Positions 17,371-26,340 of a stretch of 64,000 nucleotides of DNA are shown here, in pieces. Position 1 is the stretch's first letter. Each line of letters begins with the position of its first letter. The notes beneath the pieces were generated by a model, which did no database searches, was not told the DNA's origin, and was given only the letters and a program-made list of their open reading frames with translations. A program made the position numbers and the translations under genes. The DNA is from Halioxenophilus aromaticivorans (GTDB lineage Bacteria > Pseudomonadota > Gammaproteobacteria > Pseudomonadales > Cellvibrionaceae): positions 2,790,001 through 2,854,000 of the forward strand of contig NZ_AP031496.1 in assembly GCF_042850945.1 (NCBI RefSeq). Reading direction: 5' to 3'.

Positions 17371-18777
17371 ATGAGCGAATTTGACCAGTACGACACACAG
17401 GCGATTGTGGAAATGGATAAGGCCCATCACCTGCACCCCTGGCAGTTCTTTGACCTGTTTCGTCACAATGGAGCACTGCCTATTGTCAAAGGTGACAACT
17501 GCCATATCTACGACACCGATGGTCGCAAGTACTTCGATGCGGTCGGCGGCCTGTGGTGCAACAATATCGGTCTGGGACGCAAGGATATGGCCGACGCCAT
17601 CGCCGAGCAGGCCTATAAAATGTCCTACGCCAGTGCCTTTGTGGACTTGACTAACGTGCCGGCCGCAGAGTTGGCGGCCAAGCTGGCGCAGCTGGCACCG
17701 GCACCCCTGAACCATGTATTTTTTACCTGTGGTGGCTCCACGGCGGTGGACACGGCCTTTCGCCTGATCCACTACTTCCAGAACTGTCGCGGCAAGCACG
17801 ACAAGAAACATATTATCTCGCGCAAGAACTCCTACCACGGCACAACTTATGCCGCCATGTCGATTGGCGGCAAGCCCGGCGATCATCCGCCGGAGTTTAA
17901 TTTTATCAGCGATATTATCCACCATATCTCCTACCCCAATTATTACCGCTGCGCGGAAGAGGGCATGAGCGAGGAGGAATTTGTCGACTGCCTGGTGCAG
18001 GAATTTGAAGACAAGATCGAAGAGCTCGGCGGTGCCGATAAAGTGGCTGCCTTCTTTGCCGAGCCAATTATGGGGGCCGGTGGTGTGATTGTACCGCCAG
18101 AGGGTTACCTTAAGCGCATGCACGCGGTGTGTAAGAAAAACGACATTCTTTTTGTCTCTGACGAGGTGGTCACCGGATTTGGCCGCTTAGGCCACTGGTT
18201 CGCCTCTGAAGACGAGTTCGGCATAGTGCCGGATATGATCACCTCCGCCAAGGGCCTGACCTCCGGCTATATGCCACTGGGTGCGCTGCTGTTTTCCGAT
18301 GAGATTTGGGAGGTTTTAAATGCGGAGGGTTCCGGGCGTTGTTTTCCCCATGGCTTTACCTACTCGGGGCACCCGGTGGCCTGTGCGGCAGCACTGAAAA
18401 ATATCGAGATAATGGAGCAGGAGAAACTGTTGGAAAACGTTAACGAAGTTGGCCCCTACTTTGAAGAGCAACTGAAAACGCTGGAGGACCTGTCCATTGT
18501 CGGACAGGTGCGCGGGCGCAAGTTTATGGTGTGCGTGGAATATGTCGCCGACAAGCAAACGCGGGAACTCTTCCCGGAAGAGTTGGATATCGGTAAACGC
18601 ATTTCCAATCACGCCGACAAGCTGGGGTTGATTTGCCGGTCCATTGTGCACCTGAACGTAATGTCGCCGCCACTGACCATGACCCGGGCCGATGTGGACT
18701 TTATTGTCGACACCCTGCGCAAGAGTATCGAGCTCACCGTTGAAGAGTTGCGGTCAGAAGGTTATTTCGCGGGCTAA
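17371..18777 (+). CDS. Class III PLP-dependent aminotransferase (putrescine-type)
   Basis: A 468-residue omega-aminotransferase with the PLP lysine Lys294 in ITSAKGLTSGYMP and the cofactor Asp264 in LFVSDEVVTGFGR. The N-terminal region (HPWQFF) resembles bacterial putrescine or diamine-pyruvate transaminases. With aguA/aguB producing putrescine, it would yield 4-aminobutanal; that assignment is contextual, and other amine donors are possible. It starts 210 bases from the divergent luxR and is followed at 16 bases by the amidohydrolase, so the two are probably co-transcribed. Confidence 0.88.
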   Translation: MSEFDQYDTQAIVEMDKAHHLHPWQFFDLFRHNGALPIVKGDNCHIYDTDGRKYFDAVGGLWCNNIGLGRKDMADAIAEQAYKMSYASAFVDLTNVPAAELAAKLAQLAPAPLNHVFFTCGGSTAVDTAFRLIHYFQNCRGKHDKKHIISRKNSYHGTTYAAMSIGGKPGDHPPEFNFISDIIHHISYPNYYRCAEEGMSEEEFVDCLVQEFEDKIEELGGADKVAAFFAEPIMGAGGVIVPPEGYLKRMHAVCKKNDILFVSDEVVTGFGRLGHWFASEDEFGIVPDMITSAKGLTSGYMPLGALLFSDEIWEVLNAEGSGRCFPHGFTYSGHPVACAAALKNIEIMEQEKLLENVNEVGPYFEEQLKTLEDLSIVGQVRGRKFMVCVEYVADKQTRELFPEELDIGKRISNHADKLGLICRSIVHLNVMSPPLTMTRADVDFIVDTLRKSIELTVEELRSEGYFAG

Positions 18778-18793
18778 CACAGGACTAGATTCA

Positions 18794-20554
18794 ATGAACT
18801 CTACCAAAATAACCAACTACCTCTCCAGCCATACCGGGCAAGGGCCGGGTAAGGCAGACCTGATACTGACCAACGCGCGGATTTATACAGTGGACCCCGG
18901 CCGGCCCTGGGCGGAAGCGGTGGCCATAAAAGATGGCCGGTTCATCGCGGTCGGTGGCCGGGCAGAGATGGATGCTCTCCGGGATGAGCACACCCGCGAG
19001 GTGGACCTGCAAGGCCGCTTTGCGATGCCGGGCCTCTACGATATGCATACCCACCCAGACCTGAGTCTGGCACCGGGCTATGCCGATTATCTGGATGTGG
19101 GGCTGGAAAGCCCCACGCCGGACGATATTGCAAAGGCGATTCTGGACTATGCGGAATCCCATCCGGGCGATGGATGGATATACGGTTCCTATTTTGTGCA
19201 CTTCACCTTTCGTCAGGCGGAGATTGAGCCGGGGTGCGAGTGGCTGGACACCGTTATGCCGGATCGGCCAGTGGCCATTCTCGACCGTTCCTGGGGCTCG
19301 ATGATGGTGAACTCCAAAGCCCTGGCCCTGGCCAATATCACAGCAGACACCCCCGACCCGGGCAATGGTTTTATACAGCGCGATTCCATTACGGGTGAGG
19401 CTACAGGCATCCTGATTGACGGCGCTTATGCGATGATTCACGCCGCCATGCCGCCGACGCCCCAGCACGCGCTGAAAAGAGCCTACCGTGAAGGCGTGCA
19501 GTACCAGTCTTCCCGCGGTGTGGTGGCGACCAAGTATGTGCATGTGTGCGAGCATCGGCTGGAGGCGTTGAAGTCAATCGATGATGCCGGCGAAATGACA
19601 CTGAGAGTCGAGGCCGCTATCAGCTGGCAGGACGATATCTTCCCGGTCAAGCGCCGTTGGGAGCTGCTGAGTGGCGAACGGAATTACTATCGCAGTGCGC
19701 GCCTCAATGCCAATGCGGTCAAGTTTCATTTTGACGGGGTGCACGAAACCCGTTCCTCCTACCTTTCCAGCCCCTGGCCCGGCGAGGAAAAATGGCGCGG
19801 CGGGCTGAACCTGACGCCGGAACATATTACCGATATGGTAGTGGACCTTGATCGCCGGGGAATTCGTGTGATCTCCCACTGCACCGGCGACGGCGCATCG
19901 GATCTGTTTCTTGATGCCGTGGCAGAGGCACGCCGCGTTAACGGCGGGGGTGTGCGCCACCAGTGCGCCCATTCCACCTTGTTGCTGGAAGAGAATTTGG
20001 CGCGCTTCAAAGAGCTCAATGTCACCGCCGAATTCTCACCGGCCGTGTGGTATCCCAGTGATTTCGCCTACGCCCGTACTCAGGCCGGCGAAGAGAAAAT
20101 GAAAACCCTCTACAACTTTAAGGGGGTGCTGGATGCCGGCGGGGTGGCGGTGATGGGTACCGATTGGCCGGTTTCCAATATCAACCCCTGGATCGGTTTT
20201 GAAACCATGGTGACGCGGAAGAACCCTTGGGGGGACTACTCGGAGCCCTTCTACGGCGAGCCGATTTCGCTGGAACAGGCGATAAAGGTGATGACCATTA
20301 ACGGCGCCTGGTCCATGGGGATTGAGCATAAGGCCGGGAGTATCGAAGTGGGCAAATCGGCGGATTTGATTGTCCTGGATCGCAACCTGTTTGAACTAGA
20401 GCCTCAGGGAAATCTGCACAACACCAGGGTGGATATCACGGTGATGGAAGGTGAGATCGTCTGGGACCGGTTGGATCAGTTTGAACAAGCTGAACTTGAA
20501 GCGGTATGGAAAAGCGATCAGGTACCGACGTTTTATGAGCGCATGGAAGACTAA
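18794..20554 (+). CDS. Amidohydrolase family 3 (YtcJ-like) metal hydrolase
   Basis: About 586 residues from the ATG at 18794, which has AGGA nine bases upstream; the frame is open farther back inside the aminotransferase. The fold is the urease-type TIM-barrel amidohydrolase: an N-terminal beta-sandwich (LILTNARIYTVD), the metal-binding HxH in YDMHTHPD, later histidines in VISHCTGDG and HQCAHST, and the terminal Asp in VMGTDWPVS. A C-terminal segment returns to the small domain (ADLIVLDRNLF). YtcJ-like proteins hydrolyse poorly known amides. Here a polyamine or guanidine derivative is possible but unproven. Confidence 0.87.
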   Translation: MNSTKITNYLSSHTGQGPGKADLILTNARIYTVDPGRPWAEAVAIKDGRFIAVGGRAEMDALRDEHTREVDLQGRFAMPGLYDMHTHPDLSLAPGYADYLDVGLESPTPDDIAKAILDYAESHPGDGWIYGSYFVHFTFRQAEIEPGCEWLDTVMPDRPVAILDRSWGSMMVNSKALALANITADTPDPGNGFIQRDSITGEATGILIDGAYAMIHAAMPPTPQHALKRAYREGVQYQSSRGVVATKYVHVCEHRLEALKSIDDAGEMTLRVEAAISWQDDIFPVKRRWELLSGERNYYRSARLNANAVKFHFDGVHETRSSYLSSPWPGEEKWRGGLNLTPEHITDMVVDLDRRGIRVISHCTGDGASDLFLDAVAEARRVNGGGVRHQCAHSTLLLEENLARFKELNVTAEFSPAVWYPSDFAYARTQAGEEKMKTLYNFKGVLDAGGVAVMGTDWPVSNINPWIGFETMVTRKNPWGDYSEPFYGEPISLEQAIKVMTINGAWSMGIEHKAGSIEVGKSADLIVLDRNLFELEPQGNLHNTRVDITVMEGEIVWDRLDQFEQAELEAVWKSDQVPTFYERMED

Positions 20555-20609
20555 TCTTTGAGCGTGTTATTGTATTAAACGACTACTGCAGTTAGACGGT
20601 GGTGAGCCA

Positions 20610-21563
20610 ATGAGTAAAAAGTTTAGCCCGATTCCTGTTACCGTTATTTCCGGTTTTCTCGGCGCCGGAAAAACCACCTTGCTTAATCGTATTCTTAATG
20701 GTGATCACGGCCGTAAGATTGCGGTAATGGTCAACGACTTTGGTGAGATCAATATCGATAGTCAGTTGATCGTCAGCGCCGAACAGAGCATGGTGAACCT
20801 GTCTAACGGTTGCATTTGTTGCACTGTAGAAAGTGACTTGATCGAGCAGCTGCACAAATTGATCAGTTTGCGTGAGCGCCCGGAGTATATCCTGATTGAA
20901 ACCAGTGGCGTCTCGGATCCCTCCAAGGTGGTGAACACCTTGTGCTACCCGCAATTTCGCCAACAACTCACCGTCGATGCAGTGGTAGCTATCATCGATG
21001 CTGACAACTTTTCCAGCTTGGACGGCGACAGGAGAAAGCTGGCGATGGATCAGTTGAGTGTTGCCGATATTGTGGTGATTAACAAAACGGATCTGGCGAC
21101 CACTCGGCAGGTGGAGTCGTTTCGCCAGCAATGGCTATACCCATACGCCCGGGTGTTCGAAACTCAATTTGCCGATATCCCTGTGGAACTGTTATTAGGG
21201 ACGGAGCTGTTCGAGACGAACCACTCCCCAAGCAAATCTGGACACCAGTGCAACGCCAACTGCGATCACAACCACAATCAGCAATTTGCTACCTACAGCT
21301 GGGAGAGCGATCAACCCCTGTCCCTTAGCAAGCTGCGTCATGCGCTGAAGCAGTTGCCGGAAAACCTTTATCGCGCCAAGGGATTTGTCTACCTGGCGGA
21401 AAGCCCTAAGCACCGTTGTAAGGTGCATTTGGTGGGCTCAAGGGTGGAGATTGAAAAGGAGGAACGCTGGCAACAGATGCCGAAAAATCAACTGGTAATG
21501 ATTGGCTGGAATAATCTCGATGCAGCGCACCTGAATCAGGCGCTGGAAAATTGTTACAGCTAA
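20610..21563 (+). CDS. CobW/G3E-family GTPase (metal chaperone type)
   Basis: A 317-residue G3E P-loop GTPase. Walker A is GFLGAGKTT near 15-23, the metal-binding CxCC motif is NGCICCTV, the guanine-specificity motif is NKTDL, and a His/Cys-rich loop (HQCNANCDHNHNQ) likely binds metal. The C-terminal CobW_C domain is present. Such proteins load metal, often zinc, into client enzymes. Its place 55 bases after a metal-dependent amidohydrolase suggests that this enzyme could be the client. Confidence 0.9.
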   Translation: MSKKFSPIPVTVISGFLGAGKTTLLNRILNGDHGRKIAVMVNDFGEINIDSQLIVSAEQSMVNLSNGCICCTVESDLIEQLHKLISLRERPEYILIETSGVSDPSKVVNTLCYPQFRQQLTVDAVVAIIDADNFSSLDGDRRKLAMDQLSVADIVVINKTDLATTRQVESFRQQWLYPYARVFETQFADIPVELLLGTELFETNHSPSKSGHQCNANCDHNHNQQFATYSWESDQPLSLSKLRHALKQLPENLYRAKGFVYLAESPKHRCKVHLVGSRVEIEKEERWQQMPKNQLVMIGWNNLDAAHLNQALENCYS

Positions 21564-21579
21564 CGCAACGTCGACGGAG

Positions 21580-21768
21580 ATGATTTATGATTGTCCGGCT
21601 GAAGTCGAGGCGTTAATTAAGCACCCGGAAGATTACATGCCCCTTGAGCCTGAGGCAAATAAAGACAAGCCAGAGGATAGGAGAGATACTCAGCAAAAAA
21701 AACACACGATATCCCGTTGGAATAAACTTCAGTTTTGTGAAGCTGCCTCTTCTCGGAAAAAGATTTAG
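21580..21768 (+). CDS. Small hypothetical protein
   Basis: A 62-codon frame 16 bases after the CobW-type gene, with GGAG directly before the ATG (spacing too short to be ideal). The product is very hydrophilic and charged (PLEPEANKDKPEDRRDTQ) with no recognised domain. It could be a real short gene at the operon end or a chance frame. Confidence 0.3.
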   Translation: MIYDCPAEVEALIKHPEDYMPLEPEANKDKPEDRRDTQQKKHTISRWNKLQFCEAASSRKKI

Positions 21769-21803
21769 ATAATGCCAACTTTGTCAGCTGGTAGCTTGTG
21801 ACA

Positions 21804-21830
21804 TAAGGGGGATTCTCTCGCCCCCTTTTT
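21804..21830 (+). terminator. Rho-independent terminator
   Basis: AAGGGGG and CCCCCTT form a GC-rich stem with a loop of about nine bases, followed by a run of T. It closes the operon ending in the CobW-type GTPase and the small frame. Confidence 0.75.
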
Positions 21831-21864
21831 ATTAATCCAGTGATGCCAGTTCGCTGGCTTAATC

Positions 21865-22195
21865 TCGTTAATGTGAACGGTTTTTCCGCAATGTCTCCGG
21901 CGGCGACTCCCCATAACGATCTTTTTGTAAAGGCAAGCCCCCCAGCAGTATAAACCCCAACGGGTGGCAATCTCTGTGACACCTATACGTTCCTTGGTCG
22001 CCAAAAAATTCCCGTGAACCTTCTTTAGTCGGATGGTATGCAAATAATTCATCGCGTGATCTGCCGAAAGCGTTTAAACCTTTCATGCAATGTCCGCTCA
22101 CTCATTCCGCAAGCCGCCAACAGATCAGCCATGGTACTGGGTGTGGTGATAGGTTGCGTCGCATCTACTGCCCTGATTAGCGTACAATTCGCCAT
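21865..22195 (-). pseudogene. Broken AraC-family regulator remnant
   Basis: Fragments of an AraC helix-turn-helix domain are readable on the minus strand in different frames. ADLLAACGMSERTLHERFKRF is the first recognition helix region, followed by a stop; then ERIGVTEIATRWGLYCWG, then KDRYGESPPETLRKN, which match the second half of the domain. At least two frameshifts and a stop separate them. The rest of the protein is absent. It lies in a small decayed zone between two catabolic regions. Confidence 0.65.
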
Positions 22196-22217
22196 TTGAT
22201 TCTAGGATGGTGTACTC

Positions 22218-22799
22218 GTGGTCAGTTTCAAAGGCTATTGTTATCCGAAAACGGTGATTTTGCAGTGTGTTCGTTGGTAAGTCGCTTATTGTTTAAGTTA
22301 TCGTGATATCGAGGAGATGATGAAGGAGCGAGGAATACACGTAGATCATAGCACCCTGAACCGCTGGGTTCTAGAATTCTCTCCACTGCTTGAAAAGGAG
22401 TTCCACAAAAGGAAACGTCGTTCAGGTGGCAGGATCCGACTTGACGAAACCTACCTTCTGGTTAAAGGGCAATGGAAATGCCTGTATCGCGCTGTTGATA
22501 AAGAAGGAAATACCATCGATTTTTTGCTAACGTCAAAACGGGACAAAAAGGCTGCCAAGCGATTATTGAAGAAAATGATTAACCGAAATGGCAAGCCGGG
22601 ATTAATCAATATCGACAAAAGTGGAGCCAACCACGCTGCGATCAACGACTACAATCAAGAGAACAACACCCGAATCACTATTCGACAAAGTAAGTACCTA
22701 AATAATGTGATTGAGCAAGACCACCGGTTCATAAAACGAAAAATGAAACAGGCCATGGGCTTTGAAAGATTTAGCAGTGCTGCCAGAACCGTTGCTTGA
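22218..22799 (+). pseudogene. IS6-family transposase with in-frame stops
   Basis: From a GTG at 22218 the frame reads VVSFKGYCYPKTVILQCVRW, then a TAA, then YCLSYRDIEEMMKERG and the rest of an IS6/IS26-type DDE transposase. The catalytic residues are visible as RLDETY, NIDKSGANHAAI and VIEQDHRFIKR. A second stop (TGA at 22797) interrupts before the last typical residues; the frame continues as LELWRMLKKGQ, like the normal C-terminus. The largest open piece is 22317-22799. Terminal repeats were not recognised. Confidence 0.82.
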
Positions 22800-22948
22800 C
22801 TGGAACTGTGGAGAATGCTTAAAAAGGGTCAGAAGAAATGGGGAGGGTCGCAGTCTCCCTGTGCACTATTCTATGCTCTGGCAACGTAAGCCGTAGTCGA
22901 TACTAAATCATTTTGTATTGTCAAAGGTAAATGCGACACAACCGGCCT

Positions 22949-23068
22949 GCGCGCCAGCAAGTGCTGCACCTGAAGGTCAGTGATATCGACAGCCAACGCA
23001 TGATCCTGCACGTCGAGCAGGGCAAAGGGGATAAAGACCGCAACGCGATGCTGTCGCCGGCGTTGCAC
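22949..23068 (+). pseudogene. Fragment of the IS91-associated tyrosine integrase
   Basis: About 40 codons (VLHLKVSDIDSQRMILHVEQ, then RNAMLSPAL) nearly identical to the central part of the integrase at 4996-5880, but on the opposite strand. No start, catalytic His-x-x-Arg or Tyr region remains. It shows that the same element type was once inserted here. Confidence 0.8.
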
Positions 23069-23125
23069 GGTAGCCAACACGTCGACAAGCGCGGAGCCCG
23101 AATCCCGCGGTTTCCTTCCCTGAGC

Positions 23126-23200
23126 GTTATAAGACGCCTGCCCGTTAACCAATGCGCACGGCAGCAAGAGGAAGAAGAGTTTGGGCAGGTGTCTTATAAC
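23126..23200. repeat. Long imperfect inverted repeat (possible attC-like or IS-end structure)
   Basis: GTTATAAGACGCCTGCCC at 23126-23143 pairs with GGGCAGGTGTCTTATAAC at 23183-23200, with one mismatch in 18, around a loop of about 39 bases. It lies beside the integrase fragment. Such a structure could be an IS end or recombination site; neither can be decided from one copy. Confidence 0.6.
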
Positions 23201-23683
23201 CCTTAACAGGGGCGGATATTGAAATTCTCAACAGTTAATGTGTTTGGGAAAGTCAGCAGTGATACGCATTGCTGCCTTCCTTGGTGGCTAACGTCGTTGG
23301 GGAGATTGCCTCCGCCTTTAAAATCTTGCTGTTATACCGACCGGCACAATCAGTGATACAAGTTACCGTTGATATCTCACTTCTTTGCGGCTGACGACGC
23401 GATACTCTTCCCTCGAAACTTGCACTCTCCCTGTTATTGTAGGAACAGCCATTATCTCAATCGTGTCATTTAGGCACCAATCTTACTTTCTTGGTCGAAG
23501 CGCCATCTTCCGCGCATCGCCTTTCGCGCAGTCCGTTATTGACTCCTAGCAGGAATTCCTGTCGTTGAATTTCGGGTAACGAAAAGACGTGGTTTATGCC
23601 CCAATTGACCTGATTGTTGACCACAACATGGATAGCCTAACAACAGTCATTGGAGGCAGGAGTACCTGGCTGCCTATGTCCAG
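23201..23683. other. Stretch without a supported gene
   Basis: Read on both strands, this 480-base stretch shows no domain-bearing frame. It is followed by the operator-like palindrome and the receptor gene. It probably includes the receptor's promoter region and element debris. Confidence 0.5.
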
Positions 23684-23707
23684 AAATATAGGGATCACCC
23701 TATATTT
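23684..23707. promoter_or_regulatory. Perfect palindrome upstream of a TonB receptor gene
   Basis: AAATATAGGG and CCCTATATTT are exact inverted arms of ten bases around ATCA, 44 bases before the receptor start. The position and symmetry suit an operator for a dimeric regulator. The nearby AraC protein at 29136-30158 is one candidate, although AraC proteins more often use direct repeats. Confidence 0.55.
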
Positions 23708-23750
23708 GTATTTTTTATAAGAAAGAAGAATATATATAACAAGAGAGACT

Positions 23751-26183
23751 ATGATGTTAAGTATCATCACCAAAACAATAAGCCCTCGACACAAGCTGGC
23801 CGCAGCCGTTGCATCTGCAACTATCCTGATGGCATCTCCGGTAACCCTGCACGCTGAAAACTCCCTTGCACTTGAGGAAGTCGTGGTGACTGCGCGTAAG
23901 CGTGCAGAAAGCCTGATGGATGCCCCTGTTGCGGTGACTGCCGTGTCTGGTGAAGCCATGGAAAACCAGGGTGTTACCAGTATGGAGCAGCTGTCCGCCA
24001 AGGTGCCAGGCCTACAAATAGGGCGTGCCGCAAAGACCAGCAATGTGATTATCCGTGGTGTTGGTTCGGGTATTAACCAGGGCTTTGAACAATCGGTGGG
24101 TATGTATGTCGATGGTATTTATCAATCGCGAAGCCGCCAGTTCACCCAGTCCATGGTTGACCTTCAGCAGGTAGAAGTCCTGCGTGGTCCACAGGGTGTT
24201 CTGTTCGGTAAAAATACTGTGGCTGGCGCCATTAAAGTCGAGACCGCCAACCCGCAAGTAGGCGAAGAATTTAACGGCTCTGTTACCGCTGCCTGGGAAC
24301 CAGAGCAGGATACCCAACGGTATACCGCGGTAATGTCCGGCTCTTTGAGCGATACTTTGGCCGCACGCGTAGTGCTGCGCGACTCCTCGTCCGATGGCTA
24401 CGTGAAAAACAAATACCTCGATCGGGACGAGCAGCAAAAAGACGACCAGCTGGTCCGCCTGGCCTTGGCTTGGGAGCCAACCAGCAATCTCTCGGTAGTT
24501 GGTAAAGTCTCCTATCTTGAGATGGATGGTGACGGTAAAGAGGCGACCATTAATGCTGTGGATAGTAGCCTACCCGCTCCCAGCACACTCGCTATGTCAG
24601 CAATGTTAGCACCGGGCTTTAGACCTTCGACTGGCGGCAGCTCCTATGAGCACTATATTGGCAATAAAGACTGGACCAGCGGTGATTTTGAGGAAACTGA
24701 ATCCACATCGGCGTCCTTGAAAGTAGAGTGGGATCTGGCTGGCTATACCCTGACGTCCTTGACCGGCTATTCAGATTTTGAATTTACACAGTTTCACGAT
24801 ATCGACTTATTGCCCATCAATTTTATTAATAGCCGCGATGAGGAGGAGCTGGAAATGGTGAGCCAGGAGCTCCGCATAGCGACGGATTGGGATGGCGCCG
24901 TCAATATGATCGGTGGTGTCTACTATGAAAAGCAGGACCTGCTTTTGAAAGGTGCTGCCCATTTCGACGGCACCTTTGGTGTGCTACCGGGATCGATTTT
25001 ACCCGGCGGTATTGAGGAAGTTGGTCAGCAAACTGATTTTAATCAGGAGACCGAGACGCTGGCCTTCTTTGGGGAAATGAGTATTGATCTGACCGAAGCG
25101 CTGACCCTGGAGCTGGGGCTGCGTTACTCCGAAGATGAGAAGGACGCTAGCAAGCGCGTACAGGTCGGTACCGGCGCACCGGATGCGTTGGCTATTCTTG
25201 TTACGCCTGAAGATACGGCGGGCTCGGCAGATTTAGCCGCTTATCTTGCCAATGCCGCGGCGGCTGGCGGTGCCGATGGCGCCAATGCTGCTGCTACCTT
25301 TGCCGGCTTGTTGAATCGCTATGCTGCTGATACCAGCAGTGATCGCACCGAGTACCACTTCGACCCATCGGCCAAGTTGCGCTGGGAGTACAGTGAAGCC
25401 GGCATGGTGTTTATTTCCTACTCTGAAGGCTACAAGTCCGGTGGTTTTAACGTTAGCCCCGATACCGCCAACCCCGATGGTAGCACGCGTCCTGGTCACG
25501 AGTTTGAGGATGAGTCCGTTAAGGCCTGGGAGCTGGGTGTTAAGCAGGAGTTGCTTGATGGTCGCGCCCGTGTCAGTGCCATAGCCTATCGCACCCAACT
25601 AGAAGACCTGCAGGTCACTTCCTGGAGTGGGGCCAGCTATGTGGTGGGGAACGCGGCTGAACTGACGGTTCAGGGCATTGAGCTGGAGGGGCAGTATTTG
25701 TTGCTAGAGAACCTCGAGCTTGGCGGCAGTGTCAGCTACCTGGACCATGAGTTCGATTCCTACACAGGTGCCGGCTGTTCCGTCATTGAGACCGGCTTGG
25801 GTAATTGCCCTACGGGTCAAAAAGATCTGTCTGGCGAGCGCGGTGCGTTTGCGCCGGAATACAGCGCCTCAGTTTATGTCGATTACACCTACAGTTTCGA
25901 CCAGTTTGAGCTGAATGCTCATATTGATTTTAACTACAAGGACGAGATGTTCCTCGACGGCGACCTAGACCCCAATGCTTTGCAGGACAGTTATGTCAAA
26001 GTTGATGCGCGTCTCGGCTTGTCCACCATGGATGGCAAGTGGGATTTCCTGCTATACGGTCGTAACCTAACTGACGAGACCACTTACACTGCGTCAATTG
26101 ATGCACCTTTAAGCCCTGGCGTCTATGTCGGCTGGGTTGAGGAGCCGCGTATTGTGGGTGTGCAGGGACGTTATAACTTCTGA
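23751..26183 (+). CDS. TonB-dependent outer-membrane receptor
   Basis: An 810-residue receptor with a signal peptide ending near TLHAEN, a TonB box (LEEVVVTARKRAES), a plug (IIRGVGSGINQG, VEVLRGPQGVLFGKNT) and a long beta-barrel ending in VGVQGRYNF. ATG codons at 23751 and 23754 are both possible. It opens the alcohol/acyl-CoA catabolic cluster and is preceded by a perfect palindrome, so it is likely the regulated importer of that cluster's substrate. The substrate is unknown; the neighbours point to a hydrophobic, perhaps sulfated, alcohol. Confidence 0.92.
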   Translation: MMLSIITKTISPRHKLAAAVASATILMASPVTLHAENSLALEEVVVTARKRAESLMDAPVAVTAVSGEAMENQGVTSMEQLSAKVPGLQIGRAAKTSNVIIRGVGSGINQGFEQSVGMYVDGIYQSRSRQFTQSMVDLQQVEVLRGPQGVLFGKNTVAGAIKVETANPQVGEEFNGSVTAAWEPEQDTQRYTAVMSGSLSDTLAARVVLRDSSSDGYVKNKYLDRDEQQKDDQLVRLALAWEPTSNLSVVGKVSYLEMDGDGKEATINAVDSSLPAPSTLAMSAMLAPGFRPSTGGSSYEHYIGNKDWTSGDFEETESTSASLKVEWDLAGYTLTSLTGYSDFEFTQFHDIDLLPINFINSRDEEELEMVSQELRIATDWDGAVNMIGGVYYEKQDLLLKGAAHFDGTFGVLPGSILPGGIEEVGQQTDFNQETETLAFFGEMSIDLTEALTLELGLRYSEDEKDASKRVQVGTGAPDALAILVTPEDTAGSADLAAYLANAAAAGGADGANAAATFAGLLNRYAADTSSDRTEYHFDPSAKLRWEYSEAGMVFISYSEGYKSGGFNVSPDTANPDGSTRPGHEFEDESVKAWELGVKQELLDGRARVSAIAYRTQLEDLQVTSWSGASYVVGNAAELTVQGIELEGQYLLLENLELGGSVSYLDHEFDSYTGAGCSVIETGLGNCPTGQKDLSGERGAFAPEYSASVYVDYTYSFDQFELNAHIDFNYKDEMFLDGDLDPNALQDSYVKVDARLGLSTMDGKWDFLLYGRNLTDETTYTASIDAPLSPGVYVGWVEEPRIVGVQGRYNF

Positions 26184-26256
26184 TATGACCTGGTCTTTTC
26201 AATAACCTGATGCCGGCTGCTAAGGCTGACGGCTGACGGCTGGAAGGCAGTGCGGG

Positions 26257-26280
26257 CTGAAAGGCCTGTTCTGCTTTCAG
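26257..26280 (+). terminator. Hairpin between receptor and aldehyde dehydrogenase genes
   Basis: CTGAAAG and CTTTCAG form a perfect seven-base stem with a ten-base loop. No T-run follows, so it may be an attenuator, a partial terminator or an mRNA-stability element. Just before it, CTGACGG is repeated in tandem. Confidence 0.3.
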
Positions 26281-26340
26281 GTTTCAAGTCCGAGGTGGCA
26301 TTCGCGAGGAGCGACCCGGTAATTAACTGGAGGAATTCTC

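Noticed and set aside
17203..18123. Long antisense frame (306 codons) across the aminotransferase
   Set aside because: It mirrors the codon structure of the real gene, has no domain, and overlaps a gene with clear catalytic residues.
18791..19555. Minus-strand frame of 254 codons
   Set aside because: Antisense to the amidohydrolase; His/Arg-rich shadow translation.
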